Source: Mesonia sediminis | Lineage (GTDB): Bacteria; Bacteroidota; Bacteroidia; Flavobacteriales; Flavobacteriaceae | NCBI RefSeq assembly: GCF_042684705.1 | Contig: NZ_JBHULZ010000014.1 | Span: forward strand, 62,001-126,000 | Direction: 5' to 3' | Length of the DNA stretch: 64,000 nt | Shown here: positions 1 through 10,700 of the stretch, in pieces | How the letters are laid out: each line of letters starts with the position of its first letter | Position numbering within the stretch: the stretch's first letter is position 1 | Translations under genes and position numbers: made by a program | Notes under the pieces: model-generated | Database searches by the model: none | The model's input: the letters and a program-made list of their open reading frames with translations, nothing else | Told to the model about the DNA's origin: nothing

Positions 1-349
1 GATGTATTTCATCTATAAATAAAACATCTCGTGGCTCTAAATTGGTTAATAATCCAGCCAAATCACCAGGTTTGTCCAGTACGGGACCAGAGGTGATTTT
101 GATACCCGCTCCGAGTTCATTGGCTAAGATATGAGCTAGCGTGGTTTTACCTAAACCTGGAGGCCCGTGAAACAGTGTATGATCTAAAGCTTCATCGCGT
201 AGGTTGGCGGCTTGAACAAAAATGGCTAAATTTTCCAAGACCTTTTCTTGACCTGCAAAATCATTGAAAGATAAAGGCCTTAAGGCTTTCTCTATATCAT
301 GTTCGGCTGGAGAAAATCCCTCACCGGTTGGATCTAAATGCTCATTCAT
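1..349 (-). CDS. ruvB: Holliday junction branch migration ATPase RuvB (partial)
   Basis: Amino-terminal ~116 residues of RuvB; the rest runs off the left edge. The reading frame starts at ATG 349 (MNEHLDPTGEG) and stays open to base 1. The RuvB pattern LRPLSFNDFAGQEKV is followed by the Walker A segment HGPPGLGKTTLAH and the Walker B segment VLFIDEIH at the window edge. RuvB is the hexameric motor that drives branch migration with RuvA during recombination repair. It lies downstream of the respiratory operon on the same strand, separated from it by a terminator hairpin, so it is probably transcribed separately. Confidence 0.95.
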   Translation of the reverse strand, partial: MNEHLDPTGEGFSPAEHDIEKALRPLSFNDFAGQEKVLENLAIFVQAANLRDEALDHTLFHGPPGLGKTTLAHILANELGAGIKITSGPVLDKPGDLAGLLTNLEPRDVLFIDEIH

Positions 350-366
350 AAAAACAAAGATAAACA

Positions 367-397
367 AAAAGCCTTTTCAAATCTTGAAAAGGCTTTT
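367..397 (-). terminator. Rho-independent terminator after coxA
   Basis: Perfect 14-bp inverted repeat (AAAAGCCTTTTCAA / TTGAAAAGGCTTTT) with a 3-base loop. On the minus strand it is followed by a T-rich run, so it can end the act-cox transcript just past the coxA stop at 418. Confidence 0.85.
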
Positions 398-417
398 GTG
401 ATTTATTGATAGAAGTA

Positions 418-2250
418 TTAATGACTTAATTCATCTTCATTGGGCTGAAGTGGAATGTTTTGTGGCACATAATCTTGCCCAGGAATTACATAGTCTGTTT
501 CTTCCTTATTCATTTTACTATAGTCATACGACCAACGGTAAACACTTGGTATCTCACCGGGCCAGTTTCCATGAATATGCTCTACTGGCGTAGTCCATTC
601 TAGTGTTGTTGCATTCCAAGGGTTCTGCGTAGCTTTTCTACCATAGAAAATAGAAGCTATAAAGTTATAAACAAATATCAGTTGCGCTAATGCGGTTAAA
701 ATAGCAAACAATGTGATTAGTACATTTACATCGGCTAAATCATCAAAGTAAGGAAACGCTGTATTGGTGTAGTACCTTCTAGGAAGTCCGGCTAGACCGA
801 TAAAGTGCATAGGGAAGAAAACTCCGTAGGCTCCAACGGCAGTAATCCAAAAATGCGCATACCCTAAGTTTTTGTTCATCATTCTCCCATACATTTTAGG
901 AAACCAGTGATATACTCCGGCTAACAAACCGTACACTGCCGAAATACCCATTACCAAGTGGAAGTGTGCAATAACAAAATAAGTATCATGCACGTTGATA
1001 TCTAGCGTACTATCTCCCAAAATAATTCCTGTTAATCCTCCGGTTATGAACGTAGAAACAAATCCAATTGAGAATAGCATCGCCGGATTAAGCTGTAGGT
1101 TACCCTTCCATAAGGTGGTGATCCAGTTAAAAGCTTTCACCGCAGAAGGAATCGCAATTAAAAGAGTTGTAAAAGTAAACACAGAACCTAAGAAAGGATT
1201 CATTCCTGATACGAACATATGGTGACCCCAAACGATTGTAGATAAAAAGGCAATGGCCAATATAGAAGCAATCATCGCCCGGTAACCAAATATAGGCTTT
1301 CTTGAATTTGTTGCCATGATTTCAGAAACCAGACCCATTGCTGGAAGAATAACAATGTATACTTCTGGGTGCCCTAGGAACCAAAATAAGTGCTCAAAAA
1401 GTACAGGTGAACCACCTTGGTGTGCTAAAACTTCTCCTTTAATATAAATGTCACTTAAGAAGAAGGATGTACCAAAACTCCTATCCATGATAAGCATTAG
1501 CGCGGCACTTAATAAAACAGGGAAAGAAACCACACCAATAATAGCCGTTACAAACAAAGCCCAAATTGTAAGCGGAAGACGTGTCATAGACATACCCTTT
1601 GTTCTTAAGTTAAGTACAGTAACGATATAATTCAATGAACCAATTAGCGATTGCGCAATAAAGATTGCCATAGATATTAACCAAAGCGTCATTCCTAAAC
1701 CAGAACCAGGAATAGCCTCTGGTAAAGCACTCAATGGAGGATAGATAGTCCACCCAGCTGATGCTGGTCCCGATTCTACGAATAAAGAACTAATCATGAT
1801 AACGCATGATATAAAAAACAACCAATATGAAACCATATTCATAAAACCAGAAGCCATATCACGCGCTCCAATTTGTAATGGAATCAATAGGTTACTAAAA
1901 GTACCACTCAACCCAGCAGTTAAAACAAAGAAAACCATTATTGTACCGTGAATGGTAACTAAGGCAAGGTAAGAATCTGGTGTCATTACTCCATCTGGCG
2001 CATATTTATCGCCAAGAAGAAGTTCAAAAATATAAAAAGATTGTTCTGGCCAAGCCAATTGGATTCTGAACAATATGGACATCAAAATCCCTATGAATCC
2101 CATAGCAAACCCAGTAATCAAAAACTGTTTAGCGATCATTTTATGATCTTGACTAAAAATATATTTAGTAATAAACGTTTCTTTATGGTGGTGACCGTGA
2201 CCATCATCGTGGTGCTGATCTTGAGCGTTTAATGTTGCGTTTACTGACAT
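418..2250 (-). CDS. coxA: Cytochrome c oxidase subunit I (aa3 type)
   Basis: Catalytic subunit of a haem-copper oxidase that reduces O2 to water and pumps protons across the inner membrane. The 610 residues contain about 12 membrane segments. Visible ligands are H101 (haem a, in TIHG), the CuB/cross-link motif HPEVY at 294-298, HH at 343-344, and the haem ligands H429 and H431 in AHFHLVMG. E296 within HPEVY marks an A-type enzyme. The N terminus carries a His-rich cytosolic stretch (residues 13-22). It is the last gene of the act-cox operon, 34 bp after coxB, so the oxidase is co-expressed with alternative complex III, as expected for the flavobacterial supercomplex. Confidence 0.97.
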   Translation of the reverse strand: MSVNATLNAQDQHHDDGHGHHHKETFITKYIFSQDHKMIAKQFLITGFAMGFIGILMSILFRIQLAWPEQSFYIFELLLGDKYAPDGVMTPDSYLALVTIHGTIMVFFVLTAGLSGTFSNLLIPLQIGARDMASGFMNMVSYWLFFISCVIMISSLFVESGPASAGWTIYPPLSALPEAIPGSGLGMTLWLISMAIFIAQSLIGSLNYIVTVLNLRTKGMSMTRLPLTIWALFVTAIIGVVSFPVLLSAALMLIMDRSFGTSFFLSDIYIKGEVLAHQGGSPVLFEHLFWFLGHPEVYIVILPAMGLVSEIMATNSRKPIFGYRAMIASILAIAFLSTIVWGHHMFVSGMNPFLGSVFTFTTLLIAIPSAVKAFNWITTLWKGNLQLNPAMLFSIGFVSTFITGGLTGIILGDSTLDINVHDTYFVIAHFHLVMGISAVYGLLAGVYHWFPKMYGRMMNKNLGYAHFWITAVGAYGVFFPMHFIGLAGLPRRYYTNTAFPYFDDLADVNVLITLFAILTALAQLIFVYNFIASIFYGRKATQNPWNATTLEWTTPVEHIHGNWPGEIPSVYRWSYDYSKMNKEETDYVIPGQDYVPQNIPLQPNEDELSH

Positions 2251-2284
2251 ATTTATAAGCTATTATATCTTTTCTAATGTATTA

Positions 2285-3349
2285 TTATTTCTTCTCAATT
2301 GTAGAACCAAAAGTTGGTTGCTCTGCAAGCCAAGCTTGGTATTCATCCTCTTCTTCCACTACAATTTTCATCTGCATATTGTAATGAGAAACCCCACAAA
2401 TTTTATTACATAATAAGTAATAATCGAACTCATAAGGATCTAATCCCATTTCTCCTTGAGCTTCTAACTCTTTTGTTCTTTGCTTTCTAATCTCATTAAG
2501 CTCCTTAACTTTATCTACCATATAATCGGTAGTACGCATTTGTTCTGTAGTTAGAGTTGGCGTAAATCCAAACTGAGTAATCATACCAGGAACCACATTC
2601 ATTTGCGCTCTATGGAATGGGAAATAAGCCGAGTGCAATACATCTTGTGATCTAAATTTAAAGAGTACTTTCTTATTAACTGGCAAGTGCAATTCTGTGG
2701 TAATTTTATCATCCATTGCGTACGGATCACTTTCGTCTAACCCTAGCGTATTAACTCCTTCAATAAAGCGAACATTGGCTTTTCCTAGGGTATTATCTTC
2801 TCCAGAATAACGTGCTTTCCATCCAAATTGATAAGCATACACCTCAATCACCAAAGTATCCTCATCTTCATCGACAAACATTATATCAGACCAAGTGAAT
2901 AATCCGTAAATTATAAGGCCCGCCAATACGATAACAGGAATAATTGTCCAGATAAATTCCAATTTATCATTATCCGCATAAAATAGTGCTTTTTGGCCTT
3001 TTTTACCTCTATATTTCCAACCAAAATAATGTAACAAGAATTGAGTAATCATTTGTACAAAAATGATAACACCCATACTTATAAACATTAGTCGGTCATA
3101 ATCTACCCCGTGTTCTGAGGCAGCTTCGGGAAGATACAAGTCTGTATAATTCCAAAAATTATAAAACATAAAAACATACAAGAAAACCGTAAAGGCCATC
3201 AATAAATAGGCTTGGGTTTTATTGTCTTTATCTGAAGCAATACTAGGATCATCACTAGACACAGGCTTCGATAATTTTAGGATTTTTGACATTTGCCAAA
3301 AGGTCAATCCCAATAAGGCTAAAACAGATATGATTAAAAATACAGTCAT
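2285..3349 (-). CDS. coxB: Cytochrome c oxidase subunit II
   Basis: CuA-bearing subunit that accepts electrons and passes them to subunit I. The 354-residue protein has an extra N-terminal membrane helix (~1-20), helices at about 47-65 and 88-107, and another at ~132-152 before the periplasmic cupredoxin domain. CuA ligands are H239, C314, C318, H322 and M325 (CNKICGVSHYNM). An acidic and charged insert (about 270-305) lies between the cupredoxin strands. No fused cytochrome c domain is present. The gene sits 28 bp after actF and 34 bp before coxA. Assignment is firm; a partner protein supplying the electrons is inferred to be ActA or ActE of the same operon. Confidence 0.96.
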   Translation of the reverse strand: MTVFLIISVLALLGLTFWQMSKILKLSKPVSSDDPSIASDKDNKTQAYLLMAFTVFLYVFMFYNFWNYTDLYLPEAASEHGVDYDRLMFISMGVIIFVQMITQFLLHYFGWKYRGKKGQKALFYADNDKLEFIWTIIPVIVLAGLIIYGLFTWSDIMFVDEDEDTLVIEVYAYQFGWKARYSGEDNTLGKANVRFIEGVNTLGLDESDPYAMDDKITTELHLPVNKKVLFKFRSQDVLHSAYFPFHRAQMNVVPGMITQFGFTPTLTTEQMRTTDYMVDKVKELNEIRKQRTKELEAQGEMGLDPYEFDYYLLCNKICGVSHYNMQMKIVVEEEDEYQAWLAEQPTFGSTIEKK

Positions 3350-3377
3350 TTTATCGTAGTCTTTAACTTTTTAAATT

Positions 3378-4685
3378 TTAATAATGAAAGTGTTCACTCT
3401 CTTTAATAAACGGATTTCTTTTTGCTAGTAAAGGTGCTTTTGTTAAAGCGTTAAATACAACGAAAGTAAATAAACCTCCAAAGAAAAGTACCGCACTTAT
3501 TTCTGGCACACCAATAAACCAAGACTCCCCAACGGTTGCTGGCATTACCATAGTATAAATATCTAAATAATGACCCACTAAAATCATTACACCAGTCATA
3601 ACAATAAACCAATTAATTCTTTTATACTCACTATTCATTAGTACCAACATAGGAAATAGGAAGTTAATAGCTACCATTCCGAAAAACACTAAGTTGTATT
3701 TTTCTATTCTAGTAACGTAATAAACCACCTCTTCCGGAATATTTGAGTACCAAATTAACATAAACTGAGAGAACCATAGGTAAGTCCAAAATATGCTGAT
3801 ACCAAACATAAACTTCCCTAAATCGTGAATATGACTATCGTTCACATAAGGAAGGTACCCTCTAGATTTTAGGTAAATAGTTACTAAAGCAATTACAGTA
3901 ATCGCCGAAACAAATAAACTAGAGAACACATACCACCCGAACAAAGTACTAAACCAGTGCGGATCCAAACTCATAATCCAATCCCAAGACATCATCGATT
4001 CAGTTACAATAAAGAATACTAGGAAAGCTGCAGATAACTTAAAGTTTTTTCTGTAGTAGCTATTATCATTAGCTTCGTCTTGCTTTAATGAGTTTTTTCT
4101 TAAAAAGTATCTAAATACATTCCAGCCGATAATATAAATGGCAGCCCTAATCAAAAAGAATGGAACATTTAAGTAAGAAGATTTATTCTGGATAATTTCA
4201 TCAGTGGCAACCACGTCAGGATCCATCCAAATGAATAAATGATTAAGGTGAACACCAGACAAAGCCAAAAGAATAAATACAATTATACTACCTGGCAACA
4301 AGTAGGCAGTGATAGCCTCCATGACCCTAAATAGTACTGGCGACCAACCAGCCTGTGCTGCATATTGAATCGCATAAAAGGCTAAAGCACCTAAAGCGAT
4401 CATAAAGAAAAAGAAGGCTCCAACATAAAGTGCGGCCCAGGGTTTGTTTTGTAATTGATGAAGAACATGTTCGGCATGCTCATCATCATGTGATGCATCT
4501 CCATGAGCAACTGCATGCTCTCCTGCGGCCATTTCATGATTACCGTGATGCTCTTGAGCAGCTAAAATCTCTTTTACTTCTTCAATCGAGGTGGGTGCAG
4601 TTGCAAAGGCATAAACCAATCCTATTGCCCCTAAAATCATAAAGATTATAGCTGTAATTTTTAATTTACCAGATAGCGTATACAT
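3378..4685 (-). CDS. actF: Alternative complex III membrane subunit ActF
   Basis: Polytopic NrfD-like quinol:cytochrome c oxidoreductase subunit of 435 residues with about ten membrane helices, related to ActC but lacking the quinol-oxidising role established for ActC. The first helix (~8-28) is followed by a striking His/Asp/Glu-rich loop at about 43-83, which could bind metal or simply be a flexible linker. Conserved family stretches such as MSWDWIMSLDPHWFSTLFGWYVFSS are interrupted only by normal loops. The position between actE and coxB matches the canonical actABCDEF-cox order. Assignment rests on family resemblance plus operon context. Confidence 0.94.
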   Translation of the reverse strand: MYTLSGKLKITAIIFMILGAIGLVYAFATAPTSIEEVKEILAAQEHHGNHEMAAGEHAVAHGDASHDDEHAEHVLHQLQNKPWAALYVGAFFFFMIALGALAFYAIQYAAQAGWSPVLFRVMEAITAYLLPGSIIVFILLALSGVHLNHLFIWMDPDVVATDEIIQNKSSYLNVPFFLIRAAIYIIGWNVFRYFLRKNSLKQDEANDNSYYRKNFKLSAAFLVFFIVTESMMSWDWIMSLDPHWFSTLFGWYVFSSLFVSAITVIALVTIYLKSRGYLPYVNDSHIHDLGKFMFGISIFWTYLWFSQFMLIWYSNIPEEVVYYVTRIEKYNLVFFGMVAINFLFPMLVLMNSEYKRINWFIVMTGVMILVGHYLDIYTMVMPATVGESWFIGVPEISAVLFFGGLFTFVVFNALTKAPLLAKRNPFIKESEHFHY

Positions 4686-4711
4686 ATTAATAGATAATAA
4701 TGCGGTTATTC

Positions 4712-5398
4712 TTAATTATTTTCTTCTTTTGATAGGTTTTGATCTGCCGAATCCTGTGCTTTATTATTGGCGTTATCTCCAGCAATTCCAGCTTTTTCCC
4801 AATGGGCAATTTCGTCTGGAGTCATGAAATCTCTCTTAGGTTTACCTTCAAGTTCATTCTTAAGGTCCATAACGTAATGAACAATTTGCCAGCGTTCTTT
4901 CTCATCGGTTTGAGCGGCATACGACCCCATACTATTTAAACCATAATACACAACGTGATAAGTAGAACCCTCGGTTATAGCTCTTCCCATATCATCATAA
5001 GAAGGCACCCCTAAAATTTTCTCTCGGTTTACCAAAGTACCTTTTCCATCGCCTTTATCACCGTGACAGATTGCACAATATATCGTATATAAAGCTGCTC
5101 CTTCATTTACATTTTCTTCTGTGTAAGGTAGTGGGTTTTTAAGCTCGGCCTTCGCAGCATCAAAACCATCTAGATTATTCTCGTATTCATAAGGCATCCA
5201 ACCTCTTGGAACAGTACCTTCTGCCGGTAATTTAGCTTCTTGCCCGTTCACAAAAATATCATATTCGCCGTAAGCTTCATATCCTACAGGTTCATACATA
5301 TCTGGAAAGTATTGATAATTCCTGTCTTTATCACCAGCACAAGAAGCTGCAATTAAAGAAAGACCACAAATACTTGCTATTTTAAATAAACTTCTCAT
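4712..5398 (-). CDS. actE: Alternative complex III monohaem cytochrome c lipoprotein ActE
   Basis: Periplasmic c-type cytochrome of 228 residues with a lipoprotein signal (LSLIAASC, lipidated C20). The single haem-attachment motif is C108-A-I-C111-H112 (CAICHGDKGDG), with a likely Met ligand in NSMGSYA. In alternative complex III this subunit receives electrons from the pentahaem ActA. The C-terminal ~40 residues are polar and low in complexity. The gene is 5 bp downstream of actD and 26 bp upstream of actF. Confidence 0.94.
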   Translation of the reverse strand: MRSLFKIASICGLSLIAASCAGDKDRNYQYFPDMYEPVGYEAYGEYDIFVNGQEAKLPAEGTVPRGWMPYEYENNLDGFDAAKAELKNPLPYTEENVNEGAALYTIYCAICHGDKGDGKGTLVNREKILGVPSYDDMGRAITEGSTYHVVYYGLNSMGSYAAQTDEKERWQIVHYVMDLKNELEGKPKRDFMTPDEIAHWEKAGIAGDNANNKAQDSADQNLSKEENN

Positions 5399-5403
5399 AA
5401 GGT

Positions 5404-5934
5404 TTATTTGTTTATTAAATTTACTTCTAATGCCCCAGTATTCTTAAAGAATTGAGCCATTTCTTCTATGTTATTATTTTCGACTAAAACCTCCATTAAA
5501 AACAAATCATCGGTTGTTCTTACGTCTGGATTTTCAGCTTTCTTAAAAGGCCATAATCTACTTCTTAAGTAAAAAGTAATTACCATTAAGTGAGCCGCAA
5601 AAAATACCGTAAGCTCAAACATAATAGGAATAAAGGCAGGAAGGTTCTCTAAAAAAGAGAAACTTGGTTTACCCCCTATGTTTTGTGGCCAGTCTTCAAT
5701 CATAATAAAATTCATCATCAAGATGGCGACAGTCAAACCTACCAATCCATAAAGAAAAGAAGTAACTGCCAATCGCGTGTGGGGTAAGCCCATCGCTTTA
5801 TCTAGTCCGTGAACAGGGAAAGGTGTAAATACCTCTTCGATATGATAATGCTTAGCACGAGTGTCCTTAACCGCTTGCATTAAGATATCATCATCTGTGT
5901 AAATTGCATGAATCTTTGTTGATGCCATCTTCAA
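5404..5934 (-). CDS. actD: Alternative complex III subunit ActD (DUF3341)
   Basis: Small subunit of 176 residues with two membrane helices (about 58-80 and 104-123) joined by a short loop, the DUF3341 layout. The N-terminal cytosolic part resembles a small alpha/beta domain (KIHAIYTDDDILMQAV). The start ATG at 5934 abuts the actC stop at 5935, so the two are translationally close. No cofactor motifs are visible, which is normal for this subunit; its role in the complex is structural as far as is known. Confidence 0.93.
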   Translation of the reverse strand: MKMASTKIHAIYTDDDILMQAVKDTRAKHYHIEEVFTPFPVHGLDKAMGLPHTRLAVTSFLYGLVGLTVAILMMNFIMIEDWPQNIGGKPSFSFLENLPAFIPIMFELTVFFAAHLMVITFYLRSRLWPFKKAENPDVRTTDDLFLMEVLVENNNIEEMAQFFKNTGALEVNLINK

Positions 5935-7671
5935 TTAAATATTTTTTAAGTTAGTTGCCTGTCCAGACCAATCTTTTCTCTCCGCTTGCCCATCATAATC
6001 GACAAGTAATTGATCTAAAAGTGCATAATCTTCATTTGTCATTTTGCTGATTTGGCCATAGGTAAAAATCCCTATTTGATGTAATTGATGCGCAATATTT
6101 GTCCCTATCCCATCAATCTTTGTCAAATCATCTTGTTGTTGGTTCGCCGAATCAAATCTTCCAATTCGATCTAAAAGCTGTTGTACAACTAGCTCTTTAT
6201 TTTTAGCTATTGCTGATTTTGCCTCAGGCGAATCTATAACCACATTAACCTTTTGTTCTTTCGGCAATTCGTACAACTTCACTTCATCACCGTGTACTGC
6301 ACGCATATTCTTATAACGATCTCCAGATGACTTCAAAATTGTTTTTACCTCCGCTTGTGCGATTACTGGGAAAGTTCTCGCATACAATAAAAACAGCACA
6401 AAAAAGAATCCGATGGTTCCTACAAAAATTCCAATATCTACAAAAGTTGGTGAGAACATTGTCCAAGAAGAAGGCAAGTAATCTCTGTGTAAAGAAGTAA
6501 CAATAATTACAAATCGTTCAAACCACATTCCAATATTTACAACAATCGAAATAAAGAAGGAGAACATGATACTTCTTCGTAATTTAGGGAACCACATAAA
6601 TTGAGGAGAAAATACGTTACAAGTCATCATCGCCCAATAAGCCCACCAGTAAGGCCCAGTTGCTCTATTCAAAAAGGCATACTGCTCAAATTCTACTCCA
6701 GAGTACCAAGCAATAACCAGCTCGGTAATATAAGCCACCCCTACAATTGAACCCGTAATCATAATTACGATATTCATCAATTCAATATGCTGTACAGTAA
6801 TATAATCTTCTAATCCAGACACTTTTCTCATGATGATCAAAAGCGTGTTTACCATTGCAAATCCTGAGAAAATTGCCCCTGCAACGAAGTAAGGGGGAAA
6901 TATGGTGGTGTGCCATCCTGGAATAACAGAGGTAGCAAAGTCAAACGATACAATAGTGTGTACAGAAAGTACTAATGGAGTTGCAAGACCAGCTAACACT
7001 AAAGAAACTTCTTCAAAACGCTGCCAGTCTTTGGCTCTACCCGACCAACCAAAAGCAAGTATAGAATAGATTCTTTTTTGAAAGGGTTTCACAGCACGAT
7101 CACGTATCATAGCAAAATCTGGAAGTAAACCTGTCCACCAGAAAACTAGCGATACAGAAAGGTATGTTGAAATTGCAAATACATCCCACAGTAACGGAGA
7201 GTTAAAATTAACCCATAAAGACCCAAACTGGTTAGGAATAGGTAAAACCCAATAAGCCAACCAAGGTCTACCCATGTGAATAATTGGGAATAATCCTGCT
7301 TGCACTACAGAGAAGATAGTCATCGCCTCTGCAGAACGGTTAATAGCCATTCTCCATTTTTGTCTAAACAATAATAGAACGGCTGAAATTAAGGTTCCGG
7401 CGTGCCCGATTCCTACCCACCATACAAAGTTGGTAATATCCCAGGCCCAGCCTACGGTTTTATTTAGACCCCAAGTACCAATTCCGGTAGAAACGGTGTA
7501 AGTTATACAACCCAATCCCCAAATAAAGGCTACTAAGGCAATAGAAAAGACAATCCACCAAGATTTATTAGCCCTTCCTTCAACCGGCGCAACAACGTCT
7601 AAAGTTACATCGTGATAGGTCTTATTCCCGGTAACTAGCGGCTTTCTTATAGGTGCTTCGTAATGAGACAT
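5935..7671 (-). CDS. actC: Alternative complex III quinol-oxidising subunit ActC with C-terminal helix-hairpin-helix extension
   Basis: NrfD/PsrC-type integral membrane subunit expected to oxidise menaquinol at the periplasmic side. The core (residues ~1-445) has about ten helices and highly conserved segments such as GIGHAGTLISAV and WRMAINRSAEAMT. From memory, flavobacterial ActC proteins end near 480 residues; this one has 578. The extra tail holds a helix-hairpin-helix-like module at about 514-556 (DDLTKIDGIGTNIAHQL) and ends in a Trp-containing segment (RKDWSGQA, 565-572). A similar module is known at the C terminus of NuoE proteins of complex I in some alphaproteobacteria. The function of the tail is unknown. 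Confidence 0.95.
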   Translation of the reverse strand: MSHYEAPIRKPLVTGNKTYHDVTLDVVAPVEGRANKSWWIVFSIALVAFIWGLGCITYTVSTGIGTWGLNKTVGWAWDITNFVWWVGIGHAGTLISAVLLLFRQKWRMAINRSAEAMTIFSVVQAGLFPIIHMGRPWLAYWVLPIPNQFGSLWVNFNSPLLWDVFAISTYLSVSLVFWWTGLLPDFAMIRDRAVKPFQKRIYSILAFGWSGRAKDWQRFEEVSLVLAGLATPLVLSVHTIVSFDFATSVIPGWHTTIFPPYFVAGAIFSGFAMVNTLLIIMRKVSGLEDYITVQHIELMNIVIMITGSIVGVAYITELVIAWYSGVEFEQYAFLNRATGPYWWAYWAMMTCNVFSPQFMWFPKLRRSIMFSFFISIVVNIGMWFERFVIIVTSLHRDYLPSSWTMFSPTFVDIGIFVGTIGFFFVLFLLYARTFPVIAQAEVKTILKSSGDRYKNMRAVHGDEVKLYELPKEQKVNVVIDSPEAKSAIAKNKELVVQQLLDRIGRFDSANQQQDDLTKIDGIGTNIAHQLHQIGIFTYGQISKMTNEDYALLDQLLVDYDGQAERKDWSGQATNLKNI

Positions 7672-7700
7672 AGTATTTTTAAAATTAATTCTTTACTTAA

Positions 7701-10700
7701 TTAAACTTCTGATGTGTTTCTAATTTTAGTCTGATAGAAAACATTCGGCTTGGTACCTAAGTACTCTAACAAATGATACATTCTATCGTCTTGCTTATTC
7801 TTATAAACTTCACTCTCTTCGTTATTAATATCTCCAAACTGAATAGCACCAGTACCACAAGCTTGAGAACAAGCCGTTTGGAATTCATCTTTTTTCACCT
7901 CACGACCTTCACGCTTAGCATCAAGAATCGTTTTCTGAGTCATCTGAATACACATTGAACATTTCTCCATAACCCCTCTAGAACGTACAGTCACATCAGG
8001 ATTAATTACCATTCTACCCAAATCATTGTTCATATTATAGTCAAATGAATCGTTTTGGTTATATCTAAACCAGTTGAAACGACGCACCTTATAAGGACAG
8101 TTGTTTGCGCAATAACGCGTACCCACACATCTGTTATAAGCCATTTGGTTCTGACCTTGTCTACCGTGTGAAGTTGCCGCTACAGGACAAACTGTTTCAC
8201 AAGGCGCATGGTTACAATGCTGACACATAACAGGCTGAAAAACCACTTGCGGATTACCCGAAGCTTCTTCTAGCTCACCGAATCCTGATAGCGAATCTCC
8301 TAAACCATCAAAGTTGTCTTTCTTTTCTAAGTCTTCAACAAAAGTTTCTTCAGAAGAATAATATCTATCAATACGCAACCAGTGCATATCTCTACTTTTT
8401 CTAACCTCTTCTTTACCTACAACTGGAACGTTGTTCTCGCTATGACAAGCAATCACACAGGCACCACATCCGGTACAAGCGTTTAAGTCTATAGAAAGGT
8501 TAAAATGGTGTCCTACACTTCTATCAAATTCTTGCCACAAATCAACTTCGGGAGAATTAACAGAAACCGGCTTATGATCTAAAGAAACATGCGGTATAGC
8601 GTTCCAATGCTCTTTATCTTTAGTATTAAAAATTTCTAAAGTGGTTTCTTTGATTATATCCCCACTACGCCCCATTAAGGTTTTATGCAATTGCACACAA
8701 GCAAATTCGTGCATGCCACTCGCCTTCTCAATACTAATGTTTTGAACGGTATTAAAATCTTTATATAATGGGAAAGCATTAACCCCCACTTGCATTTCAC
8801 TCTGTATAGCTTCCTTTCTACCATAACCAAGTGCTAAACCTACAGTTCCAACTGCTTGACCAGGTTGAATAATTACCGGTACATTTTCTAAAACCACGCC
8901 ATCCAAGCTTAAGTTTGCATAGCTACCGTTTAAACCACCATCAGCCACATGTTCATTTACAAACCCCAAGTTTTCAGCATCTGCTTTAGATACGGTTAAA
9001 TAGTTATCCCAAGATACTCGCGTTAACGGATCTGGAAATTCTTGTAACCAAGGATTATTAGCCTGTCTTCCACTACCCATTCCGGTTTTTGTATACAAGT
9101 GAAGCTCTAAACCGTTGGTTTTTTCAGCCTTCGCTAGACGATTGGCCGCATTAGAAATACTTACATTAGCCACAAAGCCTTCACTTGCTTTTAAGTCAGC
9201 CCCAGCACTAGAAGTAAATACACCATCATGCAGTGCAGTAGCCCAATTCGTGCCACCTAAAATCCCTTTACAAGTCTCTTTTATATATTTATAATAATTC
9301 TCTTCTTTTCCTAATAAACTCAATAATACGTCTTGAAATTGCTTAGTGGCAAATAACGGACGTATGGTTGGTTGGGTTAAACCGAATTGAGTTTTAGTAA
9401 AACGTACATCACCCCAACTCTCTAAATAATGAGGTTCCGCCCCAACAAATCCACAAAGTTTTGCAGTTTCATCTAATCGCTCAGCGAAAGCCGCAGAAAC
9501 ATCTACATTAGCCAAAAGAGCAGCGAATTCATCTCCATTAGGCAATGTGAATACAGGATTAACTCCTGCCATAATCACTGCACCAACAGCACCCGCTTTA
9601 AGATCTTCTATAAGACCATTTACTTCTGCTACATTCCCCTGCTTGGTAAGCTTTGGATCATCTGTACTCATTACCTTACTCCCTAAGGCTTCATTTATCG
9701 CGATCACAAGCAACTGAGCATCAACATCCTGAAGACCAGACACTACAACTGCTCCAGACCCGGCTTTACGCAACTGTTCTTTAGCTTTTACTACTACATC
9801 ATCTAATTTCGCTGGCAAGCCACTAGTTGATTTACCTGAAACATATCCGTAAAGCGCCGCTAAAATTTGTTTTTGCTCTGCCGCGGTAACCATTACACGC
9901 TTATCAGCATTAGCACCAGTCAAAGACATATTGGATTCAAAATGAACGTGTCTTGACATCTTGCCATCTTTCGGAATACGACCCTTAGCATACCCTGAAT
10001 CGTAACCACCACCTTGCCAATCCCCTAAGAAATCCGCACCAACAGATACAATTACTTCGGCTTTTGCAAAATCGTAATTAGGCATGGCTCTGTAACCAAA
10101 TTTTTGCTCAAAAGCGCTCAACACAGCATCTTCTGCTACGTCATCATATACCACATGACTCGCATTAGGGTAAGCAAGTTTAAACTCTTCTATCAAACGC
10201 TCTGTAGATGGACTAGCAAAACTCTGTGTCAAGAAAACAATTTTCTTCCCAGCAACAGCGTCTAAACGCTGCTTTAAATCAGATTCAAATGTTTCCCAAG
10301 AAACAGACTCACCACCTACCATTGGGCGCTGTAATCTATTAGTATCATACAAAGAAAGAACCGAAGCATGAACCCTGGCATTCGCACCCGGATTCAATTT
10401 ATCTAAACTATTATTCTCAATCTTTATTGGTCTACCCTCACGAGTTTTAACCAACACACTAGAGAAATCAAATCCATTAGCTATTGTTGTCGCGTAATAA
10501 TTCGCCACTCCAGGAACAATTCTTTCGGGCTGAACTACATAAGGAATAGACTTTACAACCGGACCTTCACAAGCTGCCAAAGATGCCGCTGCTGTACTAA
10601 AACCTACGAATTTCAAAAAATCTCTTCGAGAGGTTTTAGAACTCTCCAAAGACTCTTTATTACCCAAGAACTCATCTGTAGGGATTTCCTCTACAAATTC

